Source: Brachypterus glaber (Eukaryota; Arthropoda; Insecta; Coleoptera; Kateretidae). From it: a stretch of DNA of 64,000 bases. Under the pieces are notes generated by a model that searched no databases, was not told the DNA's origin, and saw only the letters and a program-made list of their open reading frames with translations. The stretch spans positions 1,695,816 through 1,759,815 of the forward strand of contig OY294052.1 in NCBI GenBank assembly GCA_958510825.1, given 5' to 3'. Below, in pieces: positions 57,425 through 64,000 of this stretch (its first letter is position 1; every line of letters begins with the position of its first letter). Both the position numbers and the translations under genes were made by a program.

Positions 57425-60400
57425 GATTATTTATTTACTGACTAACTATATATTATAATTTTAGTATGTATTTACACCAGATGAAGTAAGAACCCTGGAA
57501 GAATGCGAATCTGAGAGCTTTTACCAACGGTGTCTACCACTTCAGTTTATTTTTGGATTTGGTACTTATTACGGAATACGATCAGGTTTGCATTTTATTG
57601 TTTTACTTAACAGATACAAAGAAAAACAGTAAAGTAATAAATACCAATGGTGGCGATATAAATAAAAAATGAGTGCATGCATCGCTTAAAATAAAAGTAA
57701 AAACTTCAGCTTTTACACAGGATGTCAATAAAATCTTCTGTCAAATGGAAACTCCCATATACTAGACTTGATTTTGAGTCAATTTAACCTAAATTATCTT
57801 AATCCAAAAATGCATTTTAAAGATTGCACCACGTCATTTTTTTTAAATGGCAGGAGTTTTCTGATACCCTGTATATTTTTCTGAAATTAAATCCTGCCTT
57901 ACTGTTTCAGGGCATTTATCAGCGAACAGACGTTTTGGAGCAATTCCAAAGGTAACTCTAGCCGTAATATTGGGTTATTTTCTTGGAAAACTGTCCTATG
58001 TACGAACATGTGAGGAAAAACTAATGCAGCTCCCAAACAGTCCACTAGGTCAAATGATAAGAGAAAAACGAAGAGGGTACTAGTAGGGACACTAGATTAT
58101 TTAAGGGGTTATAAACCTTCTGGCTCGGGAAAATTATTGGAAAGTTCGGAAAATTGTGGAAACCATGGCCCTTGCCCCGAAACGATTTTTTGCGGTGACC
58201 ACGATTTCTCAAAAACCGGTCAATCTGAAATGTTTAGGTGTGGTTCCTAATTACAACAGCTTGTTTGTGAACGAAGGGATTTTTATTTGAACGAAAATTT
58301 CTACTTTTTTCGGCCGGAAAAGTCAATATTTGGAACATCAAAAATCGTTTTTTTGGGAAAATCATCGCCATTTTCATATTTTTTTTGCGAAACACTTCAT
58401 TCATGAACTAGATATTGTAATTAGGAATAACACCTAAAAATGTCAGATTAATCGGTAAATTGGTTTTCGAGAAATCGTGGTCATCGCAAAAAAACGGCGT
58501 TTCGGGGCAAGGGTCATGGTTTTCACAATTTTCCGAATTTTCTAATAAAAAAATTTTCACAAACAAATCAAAATATATTGTTTGATATTTTGTAGGTCGT
58601 TCGAATAAAGTTGTGATTACATAACTGAAAAAAATCAATAAAAACCCTTAATTTTCCCGAGCCAGAAGATATATAACCCCTTAAGTCTAGTTCACTTTCC
58701 ACTTGTCTAGTGTCCTTAGGTACTAGAAGAATTTCCTTCTGATTAAATAATTTCATAAATAATTTTAAAATATTAATTTATTTGTGAATTATTTCAAATA
58801 CTTGACTATAACAATATTTATATAATTATCTATTAAATTTTTTTTATAAGTTGTGTTTTTTTTATTTTTTAATTGATTACAAAGTACCACAAAAAAAATC
58901 AGTTTTTTAGGAACCAGACTATATTTGTTCTACGTATTTAGGGGCGCTGAAAACGAATATGGCAATAAAAAAATTCTTGACCCTCAAAATCTTGAGATAT
59001 AGCACACAATGGTTTTTTTGAATGCATTCGGGGCAAAAAAATAAATCCGCAAGAATTCATCAAATTTTTTTTATGAAAATATGCCATTACTTGCAGATTT
59101 TAAATATCTAGTTAATTTTTTACAGGGCCTCAAATTCCAAATATGGCAATTTTTTCGCGTTTTTTGAATTATATTATTAAAAATTTTATATAAAAAATAC
59201 AGATGCAGCCAAAAATTTATACATGTAATACTTTTCATGAAAAATGAATGGCAAAGGCGTTAAATTGCAATAATAATAAAAAACATCCTACACAGAAAAA
59301 AAAAGGATTCTTTGAACTAAGTACACGTGCTTTTCATTGAAGGGCATTTATTTTGGTTTAAAGGAAAGCTAGCCTTGAAACAAGAGAATTTGGTTTTGAA
59401 CATATCGTGTCCTTGGTTTAATGAATCTTTTTTTTGTGTATGAAGGGGCATAGTGGAATTGAAACACTGTACCAGCTATACGTAATAGTAAATAGTTTTT
59501 CAATTTTCATTTAATAGATTCTATCTATTGTAATCCAATCACATTAAAATTGTCCTTTTCTAAAATATAAATTACGTTCTGAACATATTGAATTCTCTTT
59601 AATCCCTCGGAGATTACAATTCGTTTTATTTCAGTTAAATTCCACTGTCTGGAATTATTCCACTGGAATATCAAAATATTTGCCGAGGTATTAAAAAATT
59701 CATAACTGCTCCGGAAAAATCTCATTGCTGAATAAAAGCGAATTTAATAAAATATTAATTAGTTTTTAGAAATGGTTTTTAATATTGAATGTATCAAGAA
59801 AAATCGGAGAAATACACGGTGTATTTTTATTAGGGTTAGTAAGGTGTAATTTGACATTAGAAAATATGACAAAAAGTTCCTACAAACATATGTCTAAAAA
59901 TTCGTTGTAAGGGAGCTAAGCCCCTATGAAAGTGGCTAAAAAATTCGGCGTTTATTTAATAACTCAGGAACCCTTTGAGATATATCACGAAGTTTTACAA
60001 GTAAACTATTTCTGATAAGACCCATCTTCATATGTTGTTTTCATGTATTTATTTTAACTAGAGGCGTGCGAAACGGGGGGCCTTATCAATTTCTTGTCCC
60101 AAAAACCGCTTTTAAAGGTAGATACTATGACCCTTTAAAGATGGTGCATTTTTAGGACACCATATGGGATTGATTTTTGGAAGTACCTGTGTATCAGATT
60201 TTTTTCTTATTTTTGATGTACATCTTACAGTAAGTTACTTACCCAATCCAAAATCGGTCCAATGTTCGATAAGACTCCAGTGTATACTTTTTGAGGCCCG
60301 ATTTTTTACAGTTAGTAACTGACATAAGTCGCTGGTACACAAGTTTCTTTCCACAACTACGGACTGGAAACTTCCATCGTCATTGTAGAATACTAGTTCC

Positions 60401-61525
60401 TCCTGAAACAATCACAAAAGTTTCTTAATTGCAAATTATAGTTTTTGTTTTGTGATATACACCCTGATTTATTAGCCGCTCTGCAATAACAAGTAGATTT
60501 AATTTCCTGAAGAAATGTTCATATAAACGTAGGTCCTATCTTTCTTCGTTCAAAAGTTTTAAAATTTTAAGTTAAAAAAGAACGTAGTAGCCATGATTTA
60601 GAAAAACCAAATTTGGTAACTATCATTTTAAATAATCACCTTTCAAAAATAGTTTGTCTATGTCAATGGTCAGCGCTACATTTAGATTAGATAAAGAAAG
60701 AAGTTCTACAGCGGAAGACGAAAGTTTAATTATTATTTTTCGCAGAAACGAACCATCTCACATAAAATTATAATTTTGTAATAATTATTTATACATATGT
60801 AAGAATTTCAAATTTGAAAATTTGTGGGATGGTTCCTTTCTGCATAAAGCCATCCAGTTTTCAATCATCTATGCATGCATTAAATCGTCATTCACATGTC
60901 CAAGGGTTAATTGGTCAACTGACACAATAATTAAATACATCAACCTTACTATTATTCGAAGGACATTTATAGATTATAGAATTTAAACTGATAAGCCAAA
61001 TTTAAAGATAATTTTTTTAAATACGGGATAACCTTTTACTTGTGCAATTTTTTAAAGAAAATAGCTAAAAGAAGGATATCGTCTTAAATGAGAGTCCAAA
61101 CTCCATAATCGTACTGAAACTTAAGAACGATACCCTCCTTTGGCATTTTTTGCCGAAAAATAGATTTTTTAGAAAGGCCGGGTATAGACGTACATGTAGT
61201 ACATCTAGTGGTTCGCCCCTCTGTCTGTCCAACTAAATCATAACTTCAGAACGCTTTGAACTAAAGGCTTTATTACAAAAATTGGTACATAGGTTTCTTA
61301 TCAAAAGTTCTCAGATCGGTTTCTTTTTGGAAAAAATATAAATTGGGTATAGAAACTTTTTTTGAAATGTTTGATTTAAATAATTTTGTTTAATTACCTC
61401 TTTTTCATTAGTGGTAGCGTCTTTATTCTCCCCATCGTTACTCTGATTGTCAAGGCCTTCCTGAAGACGTTCATATCGTGAAGATTCTGAACACACACAT
61501 TTCATTATCGGAAAACGACACCACG
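45329..61525 (-). CDS. GRB14: GRB7/10/14-family adaptor (partial, 5 exons recovered)
   Basis: Minus-strand exons 61398-61525, 60243-60402, 51632-51762, 48293-48367 and 45329-45508 join in phase to give 218 aa from the first ATG. This family carries RA, PH, BPS and SH2 domains and docks on activated receptor tyrosine kinases. Visible evidence: an RA-domain exon ending WSLIEHWTDFGLG, continued as ER-LLEDHE in the next exon, exactly as in GRB7/10/14. The linker FKFIFRKDFRKYEFFHNPE then QFFPTDML follows, and then a PH domain start with KQSWSKGFLLLRDRTVYITYK. Every junction has GT-AG sites and matching phase. The second half of PH, the BPS region and SH2 were not found and should lie at lower coordinates, possibly beyond this window. 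MRL proteins (RIAM/lamellipodin) share RA-PH but fit the linker less well. The assignment to GRB14 within the family is by general insect naming. Confidence 0.85.
46152..46595 (+). mobile_element. Family C MITE with internal duplication
   Basis: A stretch of about 110 bp (TTTTCGAGAGGGC... to ...TTTACAAGAAAAT) occurs twice in tandem, making this copy longer than the others. Confidence 0.85.
46945..47222. mobile_element. Mariner-like-ended element filled with an ACAATC minisatellite
   Basis: TACGAGGGGTTTATTTATTG at left and CAATAAATAAAACCCTCGA at right. Between them about 20 degenerate units of the type ACAATCTTTC / ACAATCCTCC. Lies in intron 4 of the adaptor gene. Confidence 0.65.
47453..47789 (-). 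mobile_element. Family C MITE (minus)
   Basis: TTTATCCAATACATACAG to CCATAAATAACTATT, with the complete ACCTGCTTGGCTGACGCC hairpin. Confidence 0.87.
48293..48367 (-). CDS. GRB14: GRB-type adaptor: short linker exon
   Basis: A 75-nt phase 0-0 exon (TTATTACAG|CAA to CAT|GTATGT) encoding QFFPTDMLDMETEMENANMI and a short remainder. FFP..M directly after KYEFF..P is the known order in GRB7/10/14. Confidence 0.82.
48450..48602. mobile_element. Family H MITE
   Basis: TATGGAAACGTTCAAGTATT to AATACTTGAACTTTCCCTA with a G-run centre, in intron 3 of the adaptor gene. Confidence 0.8.
49136..49265. mobile_element. Palindromic family H fragment
   Basis: Right arm of the 33209-33450 type: AATAACGCGAGAACCGGGG then TGAAGTGTATGAATTTTGG. 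Confidence 0.75.
50479..51359 (+). mobile_element. Family C MITE interrupted by family M
   Basis: AATAGTTATTTATGG to GTATTGGATAAA, split after GTTATTAT by a 535-bp element. Confidence 0.9.
50756..51290. mobile_element. Family M: MITE whose long TIRs are tandem arrays
   Basis: GGCAGACTAACATCTCTACT to its complement, exact 8-bp duplication GTTATTAT (50748-50755, 51291-51298). Each TIR of about 125 bp is a run of units such as CTCCATAACATCC and CTCCGTAACAACT. No coding interior. Confidence 0.9.
51632..51762 (-). CDS. GRB14: GRB-type adaptor: RA-PH linker exon
   Basis: The acceptor TTTTTTCAG|AA supplies the two bases that complete Glu after the phase-1 RA exon, giving GLERLLEDHE. The exon continues to FKFIFRKDFRKYEFFHNPE and a GAG|GTATGT donor, phase 0. 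The match to the GRB family at this joint is the strongest single proof of the gene model. Confidence 0.9.
52005..52190. mobile_element. Family I fragment
   Basis: ATGTATCACACGACTTCCC to GGTTCAAAAGTTGAAGGG, a diverged arm. Confidence 0.6.
52661..52940. mobile_element. Family R MITE
   Basis: TATACCGGATGACAC to GTGACACCCGGTATA, arms of about 45 bp including AATGTACACCCC, interior CTTCCGGTAAAACCGGAAG. Confidence 0.8.
52941..54377. other. No gene recognised
   Basis: A 112-codon frame at 53674-54012 (no ATG, starts TTG) reads partly protein-like (AEEYYAFTLDLKKRK) but overlaps another open frame and has no known domain. Confidence 0.35.
54378..55148 (-). mobile_element. Two family B MITEs in direct tandem
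   Basis: Copy 1 is 54378-54780 and copy 2 is 54781-55148. Copy 2 lacks the first 40 or so bp and starts at AAAAGACGTCTACCC. The two are almost identical, so the duplication looks recent. Confidence 0.87.
55589..55624 (+). CDS. OCIAD1: OCIA-domain gene exon 1
   Basis: A 36-nt first coding exon, ATG to a GTG|GTAAAT donor in phase 0, encoding MNENNPPPGLKV. It joins in frame to exon 2 (YVFTPDE). Support comes from phase and the Pro-rich start common before OCIA domains. Being so short, it is less certain than the other exons. Confidence 0.65.
55589..58083 (+). CDS. OCIAD1: OCIA-domain protein, asrij/OCIAD1-like (3 exons)
   Basis: Joined from 55589-55624, 57465-57585 and 57911-58083, giving 109 aa. 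OCIA-domain proteins are small membrane proteins of endosomes and mitochondria. Drosophila asrij and vertebrate OCIAD1 affect JAK/STAT and Notch signalling, and OCIAD1/2 affect complex III assembly. Visible evidence: after a short Pro-rich start the protein has the family pattern FTPDEVRTLEECESESFYQR, a hydrophobic glycine-containing stretch, then FGAIPKVTLAVILGYFLGKL and SYVRTCEEK, the end of the OCIA core. NSPLG after the core also matches OCIAD1. The C-terminal tail is much shorter than in vertebrate OCIAD1. The gene sits antisense inside an intron of the GRB-type gene. Intron 1 carries a foldback element and a Penelope-like element. A hAT-like MITE abuts the stop codon. OCIAD2 is the main alternative name. 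Confidence 0.88.
55674..55862. mobile_element. Foldback element (family O) in OCIA intron 1
   Basis: Begins TATGGTCTGTTTCATCAAG and ends with the inverted form. A copy with longer arms is at 20911-21386. It lies 49 bp after the exon 1 donor. Confidence 0.7.
56055..56092. repeat. (ATT)n left of Penelope element
   Basis: A run of ATT units about 30 bp upstream of the element arm. Confidence 0.9.
56207..56488 (+). pseudogene. Penelope-like RT fragment
   Basis: The fragment reads AMGSPLSPPAANAFMEYF and then RRYVDDVYAIW, where YVDD is the RT catalytic box. It lacks the upstream RT motifs. Near 56446-56450 (a run of five T) the frame shifts and the sequence continues in another frame as DVLVYKTENG, so this part is a broken gene. 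The element family is transposable and unrelated to any host function. Confidence 0.8.
56449..57252 (+). CDS. Penelope-like connector and GIY-YIG endonuclease
   Basis: An open frame of 267 codons. Residues 1-150 are the Penelope linker (VVNSLVHRAFMISD, a Lys-rich region). Residues about 154-245 form a GIY-YIG domain: GVYKIPCSCGTVYIGETKRK, then R..EHERNI and AEHVHETGH. The GVY/YIG pair and the following Arg, His and Glu positions look intact. It is the 3' part of a truncated element, and expression as a separate protein is unlikely. Confidence 0.8.
   Translation: MDVLVYKTENGSIGHSVYRKKTHTDRYLNAFSHHHPSQKRSVVNSLVHRAFMISDKNSLDTELLKLTKALTMNGYTKKDINKTIYKYRNPRPKQQDNSDNDRQTQVILPYVSGITDKIGKLLKKSNIKPIFRSNQKLGQCLTSTKDKIPLSSEGVYKIPCSCGTVYIGETKRKISTRLQEHERNIRKKQISLSAVAEHVHETGHKINLSETKQILTENRKMPRKIRESIEIIKHPNNINRDTGYHLPAIWKSLIGKSSSRVNNHNSS
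57296..57330 (+). ncRNA. Hammerhead-ribozyme-like motif in Penelope terminus
   Basis: CTGAAGA and GAAACGTC boxes flank a six-base-pair stem (GTCTCT with AGAGAC, loop GGTAGTA). Penelope termini are known to carry minimal hammerhead motifs. One extra T between the first box and the stem departs from the canonical core, so activity is uncertain. Confidence 0.45.
57383..57423. repeat. (ATT)n right of Penelope element
   Basis: About 13 ATT units directly after the terminal arm. Confidence 0.9.
57465..57585 (+). CDS. OCIAD1: OCIA-domain gene exon 2
   Basis: The acceptor is ATTTTAG|TAT and the donor G|GTTTGC (phase 1). The exon encodes the first half of the OCIA domain, with the conserved EC..ES motif and an aromatic/glycine hydrophobic stretch. 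Confidence 0.88.
57911..58083 (+). CDS. OCIAD1: OCIA-domain gene exon 3 (terminal)
   Basis: The acceptor is ACTGTTTCAG|GG. The exon encodes the second hydrophobic segment (VTLAVILGYFLGKL) and a basic end, stopping at TAG 58081-58083. The stop is part of GGTACTAG, which is repeated after the adjacent MITE, so the same stop existed before the insertion. Confidence 0.9.
58084..58718. mobile_element. hAT-like MITE abutting the OCIA stop codon
   Basis: A 635-bp element starting TAGGGACACTAG, ending CTAGTGTCCTTA, with long inverted arms. It is flanked by an exact 8-bp target duplication GGTACTAG (58076-58083 and 58719-58726). Termini fit the hAT pattern YARNG. The element should form most of the OCIA 3' UTR; it contains AATAAA at 58604 in gene orientation. 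Confidence 0.85.
59292..59440. mobile_element. Family A MITE, short form
   Basis: ACACAGAAAAAAAAAGGATT to TTTTTTTGTGTA with deletions in the middle, in intron 2 of the adaptor gene. Confidence 0.75.
60243..60402 (-). CDS. GRB14: GRB-type adaptor: Ras-association (RA) domain exon
   Basis: The acceptor is TTGTTTCAG|GAG and the donor GG|GTAAGT, a full consensus site in phase 1. The 53 codons encode LVFYNDDGSFQSVVVERN, then DLCQLLTVKN and HWSLIEHWTDFGL, the RA ubiquitin-like fold of GRB7/10/14 proteins that binds Ras-family GTPases. Confidence 0.88.
61398..61525 (-). CDS. GRB14: GRB-type adaptor: N-terminal exon
   Basis: Bounded by a strong minus-strand acceptor (T-rich tract, TTACAG|CG) and a GAG|GTAATT donor, phase 0. 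ATG is at 61505-61503; 36 codons follow, starting MKCVCSESSRYERLQEG and ending in an acidic/Asn-rich stretch. The frame is also open upstream of the ATG to the acceptor, so an earlier coding exon is possible. Confidence 0.65.
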
Positions 61526-61800
61526 CTGTAATAAAAAAAAACAATAAGAATATTTATATATTGGATTCGGTTTCAGTATTCTCAAAATACACATTTTTAT
61601 TAAAATTCATTAAAATTCACGAAATTTTGACGGCATATTGGATCCGGCATTTTGAATTTTTAATTTTCAATAATAGATTTAGTTTTTGCATGTCCGAAAA
61701 CCCCTAGATACTAATTTTTATCAAAATCCATTATTCGGCATATTTTTCCGCCATAATAATAAAAAAGTCACGTGACTATCGTGTGCTCTTTTCCCCTTAT

Positions 61801-61888
61801 ATAAGGGCTTATCTCAAAATGACACTTATACATAAAGTGACATTGGCAAATCAATAGACATGTCAGTATTTTGAGATAAGCCCCTTTG
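61801..61888. repeat. Hairpin with about 24-bp arms
   Basis: AAGGGCTTATCTCAAAATGAC and its near complement (GTATTTTGAGATAAGCCCCTT) around a 38-base loop. Confidence 0.75.
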
Positions 61889-61940
61889 TAAGGACTTTTC
61901 GAATACGGGCTTGAATCTAACGACTCCCGGTAAATAATTC

Positions 61941-62346
61941 AATGGCGATTTCTCCCGTTAGATTAGACAGGGACAAAAGTTCTACCCAAAAAGGATAGAA
62001 GACATACATACACTCCTACTTCCACCCAACCAAACAAATTCTGTATTTGTTCTTTGTTGAACAAATACAATATTTACTTGGCCGGGCGAAAAGTGTAATT
62101 ATATTTATTTTATTAAAGAAATTACTGGCGCCATCTAAATGTTAGTAGAATTATCTTATTAGGTATTAGGTATATTCGTTCGTGCCGCTTAGTGCTACAC
62201 TTTCCGGCCAACCAAATAAATACTGTATTTGTTGTATGAAAAACAAATACAGTATTTATTTGGTTGGCTGAAAAGTGTAGCACAAATGAGATAGAGATAG
62301 GGTAGACGTCTTTTGTTTCATAATTGTAGTTGTAAAGAGCTCCATT
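61941..62346 (+). mobile_element. Family B MITE
   Basis: AATGGCGATTTCTCCCG to AGAGCTCCATT, with a short deletion near 62160. Confidence 0.87.
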
Positions 62347-63365
62347 GTTTCAAATTAAATACAATAATAATAAAATAAAGATATAAAAACAAAACATTTT
62401 TTATTTGTCTAATTATCTTTTTAATTATTTGTTATTGTAGGTGTTTACGAGTTAAAAATAAAAGGTAAATGTTTTGATTAAAATAAAAATAGTTGGGATC
62501 AAAAACAGTTTTATCTTTGTGAAAGAATGTTCCACCTGTTGACAGTAACACTGTAAAAGTGATAATTTAAATTATCACAGATAAATAATAGCAGACAAAA
62601 CAAAATATTATGTACATGTATAATATATATATATTTTTTTTAAATAACATAGTTTACTTAGTTTTTTAAGAATATTTTATATATTAAAATGTTTATATTT
62701 TAAGTTTATTGTAAATTTATAATGTTAGGTATGGTTATATGTATAGTAAACGTTTTCAATTAAAAATAGGTTTTTAGGGTACCCCATTTCACCACCTTTT
62801 TGGGGCTTCTAGCACCCAAAGAAACCGGATAAAAGTGACTCCCCTTCAACAAACAATTCGTCCCTGAAGAGGTTAAAGAGCATTAAACGTAATATATTTC
62901 ACGGTTTTAAGTCCAAACAAATCTAAATCTTATTACATGTAATATACTATAAAGTATCATAATACATATAGTAATAATAATATAATAATAGTATACAATA
63001 TGTATATTGTTAATGTTGCTTTCTACTTCCTGCGAAGGTTGTCACGCAATGCCATTATGTTATATGAGAAATTTAGGTAAAAATACCATCCAACAAAAGG
63101 AAGCAACCATTTGACTACATGAGCCAAGGGAACCAATCCACGACAATAAAAAATTAATTAAACATTAATTATCAAAACCACTCTGGCTATATTTTAATTT
63201 GTATTTTAATTGAAGATTTTTTGAAAATTTAAAGTATTAACTGTCGACTTTGTAAATATTTCGACTATTTTTTTTCTCAAAATTAATGGAGAGCCCCTAG
63301 CACAAGCCAGAAGCTTATTTGGGGCTCAGAGCCCCGGGCTCTCCCTGATAAAACGCTATATTAAA

Positions 63366-63400
63366 TATGTAAATAAATAAATAAATAAATAAATAAATAT
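63366..63400. repeat. (AAAT)n microsatellite
   Basis: Seven to eight AAAT units, possibly the tail of a non-LTR insertion. Confidence 0.9.
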
Positions 63401-63439
63401 CAAGCAAGGTTCCGAAAACAGCGCATCAAATAGGTCTAA

Positions 63440-63570
63440 AATCAACTTAAATGGTCTCGGCAAGTTTTTGAGTGTAGAACCGAGTGTAGAACAGTGTTAT
63501 TAACATTCATCGGCGAATTTCTAGTGCTCGCATAGGCGCCGCGTCGATTCTAGCGTTGACGCGAGGTTTT
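63440..63570 (-). promoter_or_regulatory. CpG-containing patch, candidate adaptor-gene 5' exon or promoter
   Basis: Unlike its AT-rich surroundings this stretch has many CG dinucleotides (GGCGCCGCGTCGATTCTAGC). It lies 2 kb upstream of the first recovered adaptor exon in the minus direction, where a leader exon would be expected. No splice site was chosen. Confidence 0.2.
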
Positions 63571-64000
63571 AAATATTTACATTTTTATTTTCTTCGAAAA
63601 ACACCGATATATATACATATTTATAGTTAATATGTATAGTCAATATTGTTGTGTGTAACAAATTAATCGTCAAATGTTTCGATTTAGTGACCTTTATAAA
63701 AATTTCCCTCATAATTCGGCAAAATTATTCCGTAAGCCTATGTTTCTGTGTTTATTTTCAACGTTGATGAGTCATAACTGAGTTTATTCCGATTACTGGT
63801 TATTAATATTAAAAAATCCTTTAGTATAATGACCTTAAGGTTCACTATACCGAATGAATGAACATATAATATTCATGCATTCATTCATGAACACATATCT
63901 TAAATGTATAACGTAAATAGTAATTAAAATAGTATAGCATAATAATAATTACTCGATTTAATAAATATATATATATATGAAATATAATAATAATAATAAT

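Noticed and set aside
59525..59725. 66-codon minus-strand frame (MRFFRSSYEFFNTS...) with a good acceptor and matching phase to the RA exon
   Set aside because: The true continuation of the RA exon is at 51762, which supplies the expected E-R-L-L-E-D-H-E. This frame has no family match beyond a chance FFR..YEFF.

Overview
The window looks like nuclear DNA of an arthropod, most likely an insect. It is clearly AT-rich, has GT-AG introns of 0.3 to more than 8 kb, and is filled with short non-autonomous transposable elements. The order (beetle, bug or other) cannot be fixed from this sequence. I see three conserved protein-coding genes. Almost everything else is mobile-element sequence or unassigned AT-rich DNA.

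Genes. (1) NDUFB9, a complex I accessory subunit of the LYR family, plus strand, two coding exons (34582-34816 and 37720-37904), apparently complete at 139 aa. (2) An OCIA-domain gene (asrij/OCIAD1-like), plus strand, three coding exons (55589-55624, 57465-57585, 57911-58083), 109 aa. (3) A GRB7/10/14-type adaptor, minus strand, from which I recover five phase-compatible exons between 61525 and 45329. They encode the N-terminus, the Ras-association domain, the RA-PH linker and the first half of the PH domain. The rest of PH, the BPS region and SH2 were not found, so the gene probably continues to lower coordinates. The OCIA gene lies entirely inside the 8.5-kb intron between the second and third recovered exons of the adaptor gene, on the opposite strand.

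Mobile elements. At least a dozen short families recur. Many are strongly foldback (palindromic) with inverted ends. Several have readable target-site duplications: 8 bp for three hAT-like families and for one family with tandem-repeat ends, TA for mariner-like families, and TTAA for a piggyBac-like element. Larger pieces are a 5'-truncated Penelope-like element with RT and GIY-YIG domains in intron 1 of the OCIA gene, a coding-free pair of the same Penelope termini at 1.6 kb, a solo LTR at 28 kb with a heat-shock-element-like promoter, a tRNA-derived SINE at 9.5 kb, and a Harbinger-like element at 3.3 kb with a broken transposase N-terminus.

Nesting is the main theme. The adaptor intron contains the OCIA gene. 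The OCIA intron contains the Penelope element and a foldback element. The OCIA stop codon lies inside the 8-bp target duplication of a hAT-like MITE. Elsewhere one MITE family is interrupted by another at 20.9, 50.5 and 3.3 kb. Layout: 0-34 kb repeats; 34.6-38.2 kb NDUFB9; 38.4-45 kb repeats; 45.3-61.5 kb adaptor gene with the OCIA gene inside; 61.5-64 kb repeats, plus a CpG-containing patch that may be the adaptor promoter or 5' exon.
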